Positions 51,971 to 61,780 of a stretch of DNA of 64,000 bases are shown here, piece by piece (the first letter of the stretch is position 1; each line of letters opens with the position of its first letter). Position numbers and translations under genes: made by a program. This DNA comes from an uncultured Erysipelotrichaceae bacterium (GTDB lineage: Bacteria; Bacillota_I; Bacilli_A; RF39; UBA660). Below the pieces are notes generated by a model. The model had not been told where the DNA came from. It made no database searches and saw nothing but the letters and a program-made list of their open reading frames with translations. Location: the NCBI GenBank assembly GCA_902791625.1, contig CADAWN010000017.1, positions 1-64,000 of the forward strand, in the 5' to 3' direction.

Positions 51971-54049
51971 ATGTTTAATAATAATCAAGAAGAAGAGAAT
52001 GCTGAAAGATGTAAAACTGGTAATATAGATCCAGTTATAGGAAGAGATGAAGAAATACGTAATATTACAAGAGTATTATCTAGAAAGACAAAGAATAATC
52101 CAGTTTTAATAGGTGAAGCTGGTGTAGGAAAAACAGCTATAGTAGAAGGACTTGCTATGAGAATAGTAAAAGGAGATGTACCTAATAGCTTAAAGAATAA
52201 AACTATTTGGGAGTTAGATATGGCGTCACTAATTGCGGGTGCTAAATATCGAGGAGAATTTGAAGAAAGACTTAAAAAAGTATTAAATAAAATTAAAGAG
52301 TCAGAAGGCGAAATAATCATGTTTATTGATGAAATACACATGATTGTTGGAGCAGGTAATTCTGAAGGTGGAATGGATACATCTAATATCTTAAAACCAA
52401 TGCTTGCTCGTGGTGAAATACATGTAATTGGAGCAACTACTTTAAATGAATATCGAAAGTATATTGAAAAAGATGGCGCACTAGAAAGACGTTTTCAAAA
52501 AATTATAGTTAAAGAACCAAGTGTTATTGATACTATTACAATACTACGTGGATTAAAAGAAAGATATGAAATACATCATGGAGTAAATATTGAAGATAAA
52601 GCACTAGTCGCAGCTGCTAATCTTTCTAATAGATATATAACTGATAGATTCTTACCAGATAAAGCAATTGACTTAATAGATGAAGCATGTGCTACTATTA
52701 GAGTTCAACTTGATAGTGTTCCAGAAGAACTTGATAATTTACAAAGAGAAATAATGAGATTAGAAGTAGAACGTGAAGCACTAAAGAAAGAAAAAGATGA
52801 ACTAAGTAAAAATAGAGTTTTATCACTTGATGAGACATTAGAAAACTTAAAAGCTAGTGAAAAAGAATTAAGAGATAAATGGAATAAAGAAAAAGAAGTA
52901 ATTGATTCTATTAAAGAAAAGAAAAGTGAATTAGAAGAAGCTAAATTTAATTTATCTAAAGCAGAAAATGAATATGATTTAGAAACTGCTGCTAGACTAA
53001 AACATGGAGATATTCCTACTTTGGAAAAAGAATTAAATGAACTTAGAAATTCAACTAAAAATCAAATACTAAGTGATGTAGTAACACCTGAAGATATAGC
53101 ACTTGTTATATCACGTACTACAAATATTCCTATTTCTAAATTAGTAAGTAGTGAAAAAGAAAAACTATTAAATCTTGAAGAAAATTTAAAACATAGAGTT
53201 AAAGGTCAGGATGAAGCTTTAAGACTTGTAAGTGATGCAATTATAAAGAGTCGTAGTGGAATAAAAGATCCCAATAGACCAATTGGTTCATTTATGTTTT
53301 TAGGACCAACAGGAGTAGGTAAAACAGAAGTAGCAAGATCTCTTGCTTATGAACTTTTTGATGATGAACGTCACATGGTAAGAATTGATATGAGTGAATA
53401 TATGGAAAAGTTTAGTGTAAGTAGATTAATAGGATCTCCTCCAGGATATGTTGGATATGATGAAGGTGGAGAATTAACTGAAGCTGTAAGACGTAATCCA
53501 TATAGTATTGTATTATTTGATGAAATAGAAAAAGCTCATCCAGAAGTATTAAATTTACTTCTTCAAATACTAGATGATGGTAGACTTACTGATTCAAATG
53601 GAAGAACAGTTGATTTTAAAAATACAATTATTATTATGACATCTAACTTAGGTAGTGAACATATACTAGAAGGTAATAAAGAACTTGTTACAAAAGAAAT
53701 ACAAGAATATTTTAGACCAGAGTTTATTAATAGAATTGATGAAATAGTAGTGTTTAATGAGTTAGATAAAACTTCTATTAGACAAATACTTGATAAAATT
53801 ATTAATGGCATTGAAGATAGATTAAAAGATAGTGATATTAAGATAAAACTTACTGAGAGATGTAAAGATTACTTAGTAGATACTGGATATGATGTTAATT
53901 ATGGAGCAAGACCTTTAAAAAGACTTGTTAGTCGTACACTTGAAGTATTATTATCTAAGAAAATTATTAATAATGAAATAACTCCATCATCAATTGTTAA
54001 TATAGATTATATAGATAATCATTTTGAGATTAGTTGTATAAGAAAATAG
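51971..54049 (+). CDS. clpB: ClpB-type disaggregase lacking the N-terminal domain
   Basis: Hsp100 AAA+ chaperone with two ATPase modules: Walker A1 'GEAGVGKT' (~49) and Walker A2 'GPTGVGKT' (~445). The middle domain between them carries '[21 protein letters not shown]', the ClpB-type M-domain ending. No (I/L/V)GF ClpP-binding loop is seen after '[11 protein letters not shown]', so it is ClpB, not ClpC. The protein begins almost directly at the first AAA+ module ('[12 protein letters not shown]' at residue 16), so the substrate-binding N-domain of ClpB (~860 residues total) is absent. CIRCE and a strong promoter precede it. ATG follows GAGGGGTGA. Confidence 0.9.
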   Translation: MFNNNQEEENAERCKTGNIDPVIGRDEEIRNITRVLSRKTKNNPVLIGEAGVGKTAIVEGLAMRIVKGDVPNSLKNKTIWELDMASLIAGAKYRGEFEERLKKVLNKIKESEGEIIMFIDEIHMIVGAGNSEGGMDTSNILKPMLARGEIHVIGATTLNEYRKYIEKDGALERRFQKIIVKEPSVIDTITILRGLKERYEIHHGVNIEDKALVAAANLSNRYITDRFLPDKAIDLIDEACATIRVQLDSVPEELDNLQREIMRLEVEREALKKEKDELSKNRVLSLDETLENLKASEKELRDKWNKEKEVIDSIKEKKSELEEAKFNLSKAENEYDLETAARLKHGDIPTLEKELNELRNSTKNQILSDVVTPEDIALVISRTTNIPISKLVSSEKEKLLNLEENLKHRVKGQDEALRLVSDAIIKSRSGIKDPNRPIGSFMFLGPTGVGKTEVARSLAYELFDDERHMVRIDMSEYMEKFSVSRLIGSPPGYVGYDEGGELTEAVRRNPYSIVLFDEIEKAHPEVLNLLLQILDDGRLTDSNGRTVDFKNTIIIMTSNLGSEHILEGNKELVTKEIQEYFRPEFINRIDEIVVFNELDKTSIRQILDKIINGIEDRLKDSDIKIKLTERCKDYLVDTGYDVNYGARPLKRLVSRTLEVLLSKKIINNEITPSSIVNIDYIDNHFEISCIRK

Positions 54050-54072
54050 TATTTTACTATTTTCTTTTTTTT
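54043..54072 (+). terminator. Terminator after clpB
   Basis: AAAATAGTA pairs with TACTATTTT (3-base loop) and is followed by CTTTTTTTT. Confidence 0.8.
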
Positions 54073-54086
54073 GCTTTACAGTTTGG

Positions 54087-54115
54087 TTGAAATATCTTTA
54101 ATTTACAAGTATAAT
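54087..54115 (+). promoter_or_regulatory. tkt promoter
   Basis: TTGAAA and TATAAT separated by 17 bases, 21 bases before the ATG of tkt. Confidence 0.7.
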
Positions 54116-54135
54116 ATACTAAGAGGAGTGGTTTT

Positions 54136-56112
54136 ATGGAAATCTTTAGAGAAGGTAATGAACCAATTAATGAAAGGAAAATAATAGATAGTATTAGATT
54201 ACTAGCTATAGATATGATTAATGAAGCTAAAAGTGGTCATCCAGGTATAGCTCTTGATTTAGCACCTACTATTTATACTGTATATGCAAATCATTTAAGA
54301 TTTGATCAAGAAAGTCCTAATTTTTATAATCGTGATAGATTTGTTTTAAGTTGTGGTCATGCGTCTAGCGTTTTATATGCAACACTTTATATGGCTGGAT
54401 TTGATTTAACACTTGATGATTTAAAAAGCTTTAGACAAATAGATTCTAAAACACCAGGTCATCCAGAATATGGAGTAACACCAGGAGTAGATATTTCAAC
54501 AGGTCCACTAGGAGAAGGTTTTGCTAGTGCAGTTGGTATGGCTATGGCTGGAAAACATACTAATGCATTACTTGAGACAAAAGATGATGTAATTGATTAT
54601 AACGTATATGTAGTATGTAGTGATGGAGATTTAATGGAAGGAGTAAGTTATGAAGCAGCATCTCTTGCAGGTAACTTACAACTTGATAATTTAATTGTTT
54701 TATATGATTCTAATAGAGTAACTCTTGATGGAAAAATAAAGCTTTCATCAAATAATAATATAAGAGCAATCTATGAAGGTATTGGTTGGAATACATTAGA
54801 AGTATCAAATGGAGAAGATAGTGATGCTATTAGTCTTGCAATAGATGAAGCTAAGAAAAGTAATAGACCAACTTTAATAGAAATTAAAACTAATATAGGA
54901 CAGTATTCTAAGTTAGAAGGAAGTAACCTTTGTCATGGAAAACCACTTGATACAGAAGATATAACTGCTATAAAAGATAAACTAGGAATACGTGATATAC
55001 CATTTGCAGTAGCAAGTGATGCTTTAGAAGATTTTAGATATATTATAGGCTCAAGAAATATTAATTTAATTGAAGAATTTAGTGATAAATTTGAAAAATT
55101 ATCAAGTGCTGATAAAGAATTTATTGAATCACTTAATAATAGAAATAAAGATATACCTCTAGGAGATTTTGATTTAGATCCAGCTATGCAAGATGAAATA
55201 AGAACAGTTGGTGGTAAAGTATTAAATGCCTATAGTTCTTCTAAATTAATATTTGGAGGAAGTGCCGATTTATTCTCTTCTTGTAAAAATTATATAGAAG
55301 ATGGAGGAGTATTCTCTAAAGATAATTATGCTGGTAAAAATATATATTTTGGTGTTAGAGAACATGCTATGGGTTCAATTTTAAATGGACTTAGTTTATG
55401 TGGTTATAAAGCATATGGATCTACATTCTTAAGCTTTAGTGATTACTTAAAACCAGCAATTCGTATGGCAGCTTTACAAAATTTAGGAGTATTCTATATC
55501 TTTACACACGATTCAATTAGTGTAGGAGAAGATGGACCAACACATGAACCAGTTGAACAACTTAATAATTTAAGAACAATAATTAATCTTAAAACATATA
55601 GACCATGTGACGGTAATGAAGTAATAGGTTCTTTTAAAGATATAATGGAAAATGATGATTGTCCAAGTGCTTTAGTCTTATCAAAAAATTCAGTTAAACC
55701 ACTAGAAGAAACATCAGTTAACAGTGTAAGATTAGGTGGTTATATTGTAAGACATGAACAAAGAAGTTTTGATGGAATACTTATTTCTTCAGGTGAAGAA
55801 GTAAGTACTTCAGTAGAAATAGCTGAACGACTTGCAGTAAAAGGATTCGATCTTAGAGTAGTAAGTATGCCTTCACTTGGAATATTCTTACAACAAACTC
55901 CAGAATATATAGATGAAATATTACCAGTAGAAAAGAAAAAGATAGTTATAGAAAAAGCACCTGGTGTAATTTGGAATAAGCTAATCTTTAATGATAAATA
56001 CATTATTTCACAAGAAGAATATGGTGTAAGTGGTAAAAAAGAAGATGTACTTAAAAAATTTGGTTTTGATATAGATACATTAGAAGAAAAAGTAGAAGAG
56101 TTAATAAAATAA
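54136..56112 (+). CDS. tkt: Transketolase
   Basis: Thiamine-diphosphate enzyme of the pentose phosphate pathway, 658 residues. It has 'SGHPGIALDLAP', 'GPLGEGFASAVGMA', the ThDP motif 'CSDGDLMEGVSYEAASLAGNLQLDNLIVLYDSN' (split; GDG...N), 'GVREHAMG' and 'DSISVGEDGPTHEPVEQL' in order. It precedes a sirA-like gene as in Bacillus. Its own terminator-bounded promoter suggests independent control from clpB. Confidence 0.96.
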   Translation: MEIFREGNEPINERKIIDSIRLLAIDMINEAKSGHPGIALDLAPTIYTVYANHLRFDQESPNFYNRDRFVLSCGHASSVLYATLYMAGFDLTLDDLKSFRQIDSKTPGHPEYGVTPGVDISTGPLGEGFASAVGMAMAGKHTNALLETKDDVIDYNVYVVCSDGDLMEGVSYEAASLAGNLQLDNLIVLYDSNRVTLDGKIKLSSNNNIRAIYEGIGWNTLEVSNGEDSDAISLAIDEAKKSNRPTLIEIKTNIGQYSKLEGSNLCHGKPLDTEDITAIKDKLGIRDIPFAVASDALEDFRYIIGSRNINLIEEFSDKFEKLSSADKEFIESLNNRNKDIPLGDFDLDPAMQDEIRTVGGKVLNAYSSSKLIFGGSADLFSSCKNYIEDGGVFSKDNYAGKNIYFGVREHAMGSILNGLSLCGYKAYGSTFLSFSDYLKPAIRMAALQNLGVFYIFTHDSISVGEDGPTHEPVEQLNNLRTIINLKTYRPCDGNEVIGSFKDIMENDDCPSALVLSKNSVKPLEETSVNSVRLGGYIVRHEQRSFDGILISSGEEVSTSVEIAERLAVKGFDLRVVSMPSLGIFLQQTPEYIDEILPVEKKKIVIEKAPGVIWNKLIFNDKYIISQEEYGVSGKKEDVLKKFGFDIDTLEEKVEELIK

Positions 56113-56119
56113 TTCGACA
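56113..56119 (+). promoter_or_regulatory. Possible Spo0A box before sirA-like gene
   Basis: TTCGACA, followed by AAAAT, 45 bases before the sirA-like ATG; the same heptamer plus AAAAT stands before spoIIP. In Bacillus, sirA is a direct Spo0A target. A -35 role (TCGACA) is the alternative. Confidence 0.4.
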
Positions 56120-56163
56120 AAATATTTAGTTCTCATTATTTAAACTAGTAATTGGTGATGATA

Positions 56164-56589
56164 ATGAGGACTTTTTTAGTGTTTGATATTAATGATAGTT
56201 ATTATAGTTTATATAAAGATTATCCATATTCTATATATAATTTATTAAGTCAGATATATAGACTTAAAGATAATAACTTAATGTTTGCTAAAAACTTACT
56301 TATACAACTAGTAAATAAAATAGATAAAGAAAATATTGATAAAGATTTGTTTTTAAAACTACATAAAGATTTGCCATATAGTAAAAGAGGAGAAAAACAT
56401 CTTTTTAATAATTTTTATTATGGTGAAATTACATCTATGGTAGTACACAATTATCATATAAAAATAAAAAGTAGTAAAGATGAAAGTTATTTCTTAAAAA
56501 GTTTAAGTTATTATAACAAACACTTTTTTGTATGTGATTTTGAGTCTGGAGACTATTTCTTCTTAGAAAATATAATGGTAAATGTTTAA
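56164..56589 (+). CDS. sirA: SirA-like sporulation inhibitor of replication
   Basis: A 141-residue soluble protein. In Bacillus subtilis tkt is followed by sirA (yneE) and yneF; here tkt, this gene and yneF occur in the same order with one extra gene between the last two. The C-terminus 'FFVCDFESGDYFFLENI' recalls the SirA end 'FLAFDFNSKRYGWLNP'. SirA binds DnaA domain I to block replication during sporulation. ATG 56164 follows GGTGAT; two earlier in-frame starts lack spacing. The call rests mainly on synteny, size and the tail. Confidence 0.6.
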   Translation: MRTFLVFDINDSYYSLYKDYPYSIYNLLSQIYRLKDNNLMFAKNLLIQLVNKIDKENIDKDLFLKLHKDLPYSKRGEKHLFNNFYYGEITSMVVHNYHIKIKSSKDESYFLKSLSYYNKHFFVCDFESGDYFFLENIMVNV

Positions 56590-56637
56590 AACTTTAGTAT
56601 TATGTGGTAAAATTGTGTAGGGAGAGGTGTAGCAGTA

Positions 56638-58125
56638 ATGAAGAACTTTAAACTCACAAAAAAAGCCAAGAAAAAACTTATTAAAAACTTTGTTATTGCT
56701 GGTACTATTGCAGCCATTGCAGTAGATTATTTTACTGTGGCTAATAAAACTAATACTAAATCACATAAACATGAATTATATAATCATGTAAGTAATGTAA
56801 ATGTAGTTACAATAAATAAAAAGTATTACGATAATGATACTGTTATGTTTTATTTTGATGATGGTAGTCTAGCTACTTGTGTCAATGAAAAAGAAAAAGA
56901 AGCATCAACTTCAATACCAGTAGACACTAAATATATTTCAACAACTGCACTTAATAAAGAACATGATGTTATTTGTGAATTGCCAGAACTAAAAGAAGAT
57001 AAAACATATAATTTTGTAATTGATTGTGAGAATAAAGAAGTAAAGACTGTAAATGATGAAGATTATAAAGAATATAAAGAAAAAGCTATAAATCAAATAG
57101 AAAAAAATATTAAATTACCTGAATATGGTTATGGAATGGCTCAAGCTGGATTTTCATATAGTCATTTAGATGTTTCAGATATATGTGAAGATCATTTTAG
57201 AGCTCAAGGAGCATGTAGAATAGATAATAAGCTTTATATAAGTGCCCATTTTGATACAAAATTATATCCATTTGAAAAAGAAAAAAATTCACGTATTTAT
57301 ATATATGATATAACTACATCTAATCTAATTAATTTTCTTTCTTTAGATAATAAAGATCATTTAGGAGGATTAATTTTTGATTTTCAAAACAATAGATTAT
57401 TAGTATCATCATCTCATGGTAAAGCAAATGCATATGACTTAATTATACTAGGTAGTATAATTAATAATTTTAATAGTGTAAATGCCAAGTTAGGTACTCA
57501 TCAAAAAGAAATAGATTTTGATACTGATCAATCACCTATAAAAAGTGTATTAGTTGATAACGATATGGATGTATCAGATATTACAGTAGCAGGTCGTAAT
57601 TCTACTATGTGTTATTGTGATAATTCTATATATGTTGCAACATATGATAATACTTCTGGAGGAGAAATAATTAAATATAATGATGCGAATAACCTAAAAA
57701 AATATGAAAAGTATGATACAGATATTTGTTATATACAAGGTATTGCTGCTACATATTATGAAGGAAAAGAGTACATAATTACTTCTAGTTCACTTCCTAT
57801 GGGAGGAACAGATTTTGTGGTACAAAAAGTAGTAGAAGATAGATTTGGCTATAAGTCTCTTCAAAAAGTTTCATATCATCATATTGGTAAAAATGGGGGA
57901 GAAGGTATATTTATAGATAATAATAAAAATGTAGTATGTGTCTTTGAAGGAGGAGTATTTGGAGGTAATTCAGGAGATGTTTATTCAATTAACTTTAAAA
58001 AATTATTAGATAAAGGAATTGGTGATTATCAACCAACAAATCTGTTAAGAGAAATGGCAGATTACTTTAATGCAGATCTTGGTCCTAGTGTTGATGAACA
58101 AGTTGAAAATATTAAGAAGTTATAA
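56638..58125 (+). CDS. Exported protein with beta-propeller-like repeats
   Basis: A 495-residue protein with a lysine-rich start and one hydrophobic helix (~18-36, 'NFVIAGTIAAIAVDYF'). A small beta domain lies at ~50-135, and from ~170 a repeating pattern of 'xxLYISAHFDTKL', 'NRLLVSSSHGK', 'NSIYVATYDNTSGGEIIKY' and 'KEYIITSSSLPMGGTDFVVQK' is typical of beta-propeller blades. It is probably anchored outside the membrane. It interrupts the sirA-yneF neighbour pair. No enzyme motif seen. Confidence 0.65.
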   Translation: MKNFKLTKKAKKKLIKNFVIAGTIAAIAVDYFTVANKTNTKSHKHELYNHVSNVNVVTINKKYYDNDTVMFYFDDGSLATCVNEKEKEASTSIPVDTKYISTTALNKEHDVICELPELKEDKTYNFVIDCENKEVKTVNDEDYKEYKEKAINQIEKNIKLPEYGYGMAQAGFSYSHLDVSDICEDHFRAQGACRIDNKLYISAHFDTKLYPFEKEKNSRIYIYDITTSNLINFLSLDNKDHLGGLIFDFQNNRLLVSSSHGKANAYDLIILGSIINNFNSVNAKLGTHQKEIDFDTDQSPIKSVLVDNDMDVSDITVAGRNSTMCYCDNSIYVATYDNTSGGEIIKYNDANNLKKYEKYDTDICYIQGIAATYYEGKEYIITSSSLPMGGTDFVVQKVVEDRFGYKSLQKVSYHHIGKNGGEGIFIDNNKNVVCVFEGGVFGGNSGDVYSINFKKLLDKGIGDYQPTNLLREMADYFNADLGPSVDEQVENIKKL

Positions 58126-58184
58126 TAAAAATTCTTTACGAATTAGTTATTTTTTAGTAAAATAGAGAAGAAGGAGATGAATAT

Positions 58185-58394
58185 ATGTTAGGTGATATAT
58201 TATTAATATTACTTGGGTTAGTAATTGGAGCAGTAATTGGATTTGTAGTTGCTCGTAAAGTTATGAAAAGTTATTTAAAGAAGAATCCGCCTATTAATGA
58301 GGCTATGATAAAAGATTTAATGATGCAGATGGGAAGAAAACCAAATCAAAAACAAATAAATCAAATGATGAAATCAATGAGTAAATATATGTAA
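58185..58394 (+). CDS. yneF: UPF0154 membrane protein YneF
   Basis: A 69-residue protein: one transmembrane helix ('[21 protein letters not shown]') and the tail '[30 protein letters not shown]' (split), the UPF0154 signature. Found next to tkt/sirA in Bacillus. Essential small protein of unknown role; AGGAGATG precedes the ATG. Confidence 0.92.
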   Translation: MLGDILLILLGLVIGAVIGFVVARKVMKSYLKKNPPINEAMIKDLMMQMGRKPNQKQINQMMKSMSKYM

Positions 58395-58428
58395 TATTTA
58401 CTCTAGTTTTTTAAGAGAGGTAATAAGT

Positions 58429-59859
58429 ATGGAGAAAGATAATAAAAAAATTACATCAAGAGATGTAGATTTTGCTAAATGGTATACAGATGTAGTAAGA
58501 GCAGCAAGACTTGCTGATTATACTTCAGTAAAAGGTTGTATTACTATTGAACCTAATGGGTATGCTATATGGGAAAAGATGCAAAGTATTCTTGATAAAA
58601 AATTTAAAGAGTTAGGACATGTAAATTGTCAAATGCCTTTATTAATTCCTGAATCTATGCTTAATAAAGAAAAAGAATTAGTAGAAGGGTTCGCACCAGA
58701 AGTTGCTTGGGTAACAGAAGGTGGTAGTAAAAAGTTAGATGATAAACTATGTATTAGACCTACTAGTGAAACATTATTCTGTGATTACTATCATGAACAT
58801 GTAAAAAGTTATAGAGATCTTCCAATGCTTTATAATCAGTGGTGTAATGTATTTAGATGGGAAAAAGAAACAAGACCATTCTTAAGAAGTCGTGAATTCT
58901 TATGGCAAGAAGGACATACTGTACATGCAACAAGTGAAGAGGCAGAACATGAAACTAATCAAATGATGGATGTTTATAGATGGTTCTTCCATGATATACT
59001 TGCAATTCCATCAATAAATGGTAGAAAAACAGAAAAAGAAAAGTTTGCAGGTGCTGAATATACATTAACTAATGAAGCATTAATGTATAATGGTGTTGCT
59101 TTACAAGCAGGAACTTCACATTATTTTGGTCAAAAGTTTTCTCAAGCTTATGACGTTAAATTTACTAATAAAGAAAATAAAGAAGAATATGTATATCAAA
59201 CTTCTTGGGGGACAACAACTAGAATGATTGGTGGACTTATCATGGTTCATTCTGATGACTATGGTTTAGTTCTTCCACCTCGTATCGCACCACGTCAAGT
59301 AGTAATTATTCCAATAGGTAAAAGTGAAGAAGTAGAAAACTTAGTTAATAAATTTAATGATGAATTAGTTAAATCAGGTATTACTTCTTATATAGATAAT
59401 AGTGAGAAATCTCCAGGATTTAAATTTGCTGAAGCTGAAGTAAATGGAATTCCTGTAAGAATTGAAGTTGGAGAAAGAGATTTAAAAGAAGGTAAAATAG
59501 TTTTTGCTCGTCGTGATACAAGAGAAAAAATAGAGGAAAGTAAAGATATCGATGTAGTAAGTTATGTTAAAGATTTACTTGAAGTTATTCAAAAAGATAT
59601 GTACGAAAGAGCTGTAAAAAGAAGAGATAGTCTAACATTTGAAGCTCATAATATGAAAGATATGGAAAATATCCTAAATACTCAACCAGGTTTTATTCAT
59701 GCTATGTGGTGTGGAGATAAAGAATGTGAAGAAAAAATTAAAGAGATTAAAGGATGTAAATCTAGATGTATTCTAGAAGATGCTCCAAGAATAGATGAAA
59801 AGTGTGTTTGTTGTGGTAAAGATGCTAAACATCACGTTGTATGGGGAATTCAATATTAA
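58429..59859 (+). CDS. proS: Proline--tRNA ligase, type 3 (eukaryote/archaea-like)
   Basis: Class II synthetase of 476 residues without the bacterial insertion (editing) domain. 'DFAKWYTDVVRAARLADY' starts the catalytic part; 'CIRPTSETLFCDYY', 'WCNVFRWEKETRPFLRSREFLWQEGHT' (split) and 'RMIGGLIMVHSDDYGLVLPPRIAP' are motifs 1-3. The C-terminal zinc region has four cysteines ('CGDKECEEK...CKSRC...CVCCG'), as in ProS type 3. It is bounded by a bidirectional terminator. Confidence 0.95.
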   Translation: MEKDNKKITSRDVDFAKWYTDVVRAARLADYTSVKGCITIEPNGYAIWEKMQSILDKKFKELGHVNCQMPLLIPESMLNKEKELVEGFAPEVAWVTEGGSKKLDDKLCIRPTSETLFCDYYHEHVKSYRDLPMLYNQWCNVFRWEKETRPFLRSREFLWQEGHTVHATSEEAEHETNQMMDVYRWFFHDILAIPSINGRKTEKEKFAGAEYTLTNEALMYNGVALQAGTSHYFGQKFSQAYDVKFTNKENKEEYVYQTSWGTTTRMIGGLIMVHSDDYGLVLPPRIAPRQVVIIPIGKSEEVENLVNKFNDELVKSGITSYIDNSEKSPGFKFAEAEVNGIPVRIEVGERDLKEGKIVFARRDTREKIEESKDIDVVSYVKDLLEVIQKDMYERAVKRRDSLTFEAHNMKDMENILNTQPGFIHAMWCGDKECEEKIKEIKGCKSRCILEDAPRIDEKCVCCGKDAKHHVVWGIQY

Positions 59860-59882
59860 AACTGCAAATTTGCAGTTTTTTA
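59858..59882. terminator. Bidirectional terminator between proS and the hydrolase
   Basis: AAAACTGCAAATTTGCAGTTTT is a perfect palindromic stem with T-runs on both strands; it serves the two convergent genes. Confidence 0.85.
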
Positions 59883-60632
59883 GTTTGTTAAGAATTTTTT
59901 TATTTTTTTTTCTACATCTTTTTCTTCTAGGTATACAAAGTGTGATGCTTTATTATATATAATTAGTTTTGAATTTTTTATTTTCTTAAAGATGTAATAT
60001 CCATCTTTTATAGGAGTATCACTGTCTTGTCTACCCCAAATGATAAGTGTTTCTTCTTTTATTTCTTTTATATATTTTCTTAAGTCTTCGTTTATTATAT
60101 TTTTAAATGTTATATACATATTTTTATTTAGATTATTATAATCATTTGATGAATATTTCTTTCTTAAATCATTTAAATATTTTAACTTATTCTTTTTAAA
60201 TATTACTATTTTTTTCTTTAGTTTATAAATAATGGTTTTTAATCTTCTTTTTATACTTTTTCTTCTTATTCCTGCAATATCTATAAGAATTAATTTATCT
60301 ATTTTTATTTTGTACAAACCAGTTAAAATTATTGATATTCTTCCTCCAAATGAGTGGGCAATAATACTTGGTTTTTTTATGTTGTTATCCTTTATAAATT
60401 CATATATTAAATTAGAATAATCATATATATCTAAGTCTTTATTTGGAAATAGTGACTCTCCAAAACCTGGATAATCAAATATATATACTTTATAATTCTT
60501 TTTTAGAGTGTCTATTAAACTTTTAAAGGTCTTTCTTGTATTTCCCCATCCTGGAAGAATTAGTATTTCTTTTTTATTTTCTTTACCATAAATTTCATAG
60601 AATAATTTAATATTATTATTCATATAATACAT
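59880..60632 (-). CDS. Alpha/beta hydrolase
   Basis: A 250-residue soluble enzyme. The oxyanion region is 'ILPGWGNTRKTF', the nucleophile elbow 'IAHSFGGRIS' (Ser ~100), the acid in 'IIWGRQDSDTPI' and the His in 'KASHFVYLEE'. All belong to the alpha/beta-hydrolase fold; the substrate is unknown. ATG at 60632 follows AGGTGATT. It is divergent from the 6S-like RNA gene. Confidence 0.88.
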   Translation of the reverse strand: MYYMNNNIKLFYEIYGKENKKEILILPGWGNTRKTFKSLIDTLKKNYKVYIFDYPGFGESLFPNKDLDIYDYSNLIYEFIKDNNIKKPSIIAHSFGGRISIILTGLYKIKIDKLILIDIAGIRRKSIKRRLKTIIYKLKKKIVIFKKNKLKYLNDLRKKYSSNDYNNLNKNMYITFKNIINEDLRKYIKEIKEETLIIWGRQDSDTPIKDGYYIFKKIKNSKLIIYNKASHFVYLEEKDVEKKIKKFLTN

Positions 60633-60700
60633 ATAATCACCTAATGTAAGATATGCATTAAATAAATATATGTCAATTATAGTAAAATAATTACAAACTA

Positions 60701-60729
60701 TTGATATTTTTATAGGAATATGTTATATT
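60701..60729 (+). promoter_or_regulatory. Promoter of the 6S-like RNA
   Basis: TTGATA (60701-60706) and TATATT (60724-60729) are 17 bases apart, with the RNA expected to begin at about 60736. Confidence 0.6.
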
Positions 60730-60735
60730 ATAAGT

Positions 60736-60918
60736 GTCTAGAGGATGCGATTCTAGCAAATATAAAACCGACTAAATTAACGATAAGGGAATTCTGATTA
60801 GTTCTATCCGTGTTGAAAGCCTTTAAGTAGGAATCCTGAAGATAGAAATAAGAATACCCACCTGTACAAATAACAGGTTTTATCGTCGCAAAGACCGCTC
60901 CTTTGGCTTTTTTTTGAG
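60736..60918 (+). ncRNA. ssrS: 6S RNA (ssrS), probable
   Basis: The long gap between the hydrolase and the next gene holds a ~180-base structured RNA. Its ends can pair (GTCT with AGAC, TGCGA with TCGCA, CGATAA with TTATCG). The 3' half has 'GTTGAAAGCCTTTAAG' and 'AATACCCACCTGT...ACAGG', a pattern known from 6S RNAs. A CTTTGGC stem and eight T end it. It would bind sigma-A RNA polymerase in stationary phase. The assignment is by recall of pattern, not by covariance search. Confidence 0.7.
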
Positions 60919-60988
60919 ATTAAGTCTTTTTTTTTGCTTTTTTTTACATAATATGATATAATATATTTCCTTGAGGGAGATGAATTAA

Positions 60989-61780
60989 ATGATAGTTTTA
61001 CCGATAGTAAATAGAGGAAGAATATTAAATGTTGAAGTCACACTTAAAGATGTAAGTAAAGTTGGAAGTAAAACAACAGACTTCAATATTAATTCTAGTG
61101 ACATTATTATTCATAATAAAAAATACAATGATTCTTTTCATAGTAAAAATGTAGCTACTCCTAAATCAGTAATGGGATTCTTAAGAGAAAATGGAAAGAT
61201 TGGTAAGAGTAATATATTAGTTACTACTAAGAGTGATGAAAAAGGATTATTTGATATATATGACGTAAAGTATCCTAAAGATAAAGTGTCAGATGGTTTA
61301 GATAACTTAATTGGTACATTAATTCTAGATTTAAAAAATGAAAGTGCATCTCAAAAAGGTCGCTATCTAGATCTATATAAATTAGGTGTATTTGACATCA
61401 TTACAGATGATAGATTATCTGATTTAGAGTTTTTGTCTAAAAATATGGGTAAAATTAATATAGCTAAATATGTTGAAGAACATGATTTGAGATGTTTATT
61501 TAAACTTATACAAGCTATGGATATGTTTAACTTTAAAGTTATAAATAAATCAGTTATATCACTAGATAAGTTTGATTCATTTACAGAGTTTTTTGAACCA
61601 ACTAATTCTAAAGATTATAACAGTTTATTAAATTATTCTGATTTAGCTAAGAATAATAAAAATGAATATTCTAAACTATCATATATTTATAAAATAATTA
61701 ATAATAAACCATTAAATTTAATTCAAACTACTAAAGAAAAAGTAAAAGTATATACAGATCATAATGAAGAGGCTGCTTAA
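60989..61780 (+). CDS. Hypothetical protein
   Basis: A 263-residue soluble protein without recognised motifs. The N-terminus is beta-rich ('IVLPIVNRGRILNVEVTLKDVSKVG'), and the middle 'LYKLGVFDIITDDRLSDLEFL' and the C-terminus are helical. GGGAGATG precedes the ATG, and a TATAAT at 60956 lies upstream. It overlaps tcdA by one base, so it is in the same operon. No function assigned. Confidence 0.6.
   Translation: MIVLPIVNRGRILNVEVTLKDVSKVGSKTTDFNINSSDIIIHNKKYNDSFHSKNVATPKSVMGFLRENGKIGKSNILVTTKSDEKGLFDIYDVKYPKDKVSDGLDNLIGTLILDLKNESASQKGRYLDLYKLGVFDIITDDRLSDLEFLSKNMGKINIAKYVEEHDLRCLFKLIQAMDMFNFKVINKSVISLDKFDSFTEFFEPTNSKDYNSLLNYSDLAKNNKNEYSKLSYIYKIINNKPLNLIQTTKEKVKVYTDHNEEAA

Noticed and set aside
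60738-60780. CTAGA...TCTAG hairpin followed by an A-rich tail, like a preQ1 riboswitch
   Set aside because: The loop and tail do not match the preQ1 consensus, and the sequence belongs to the longer 6S-like RNA.
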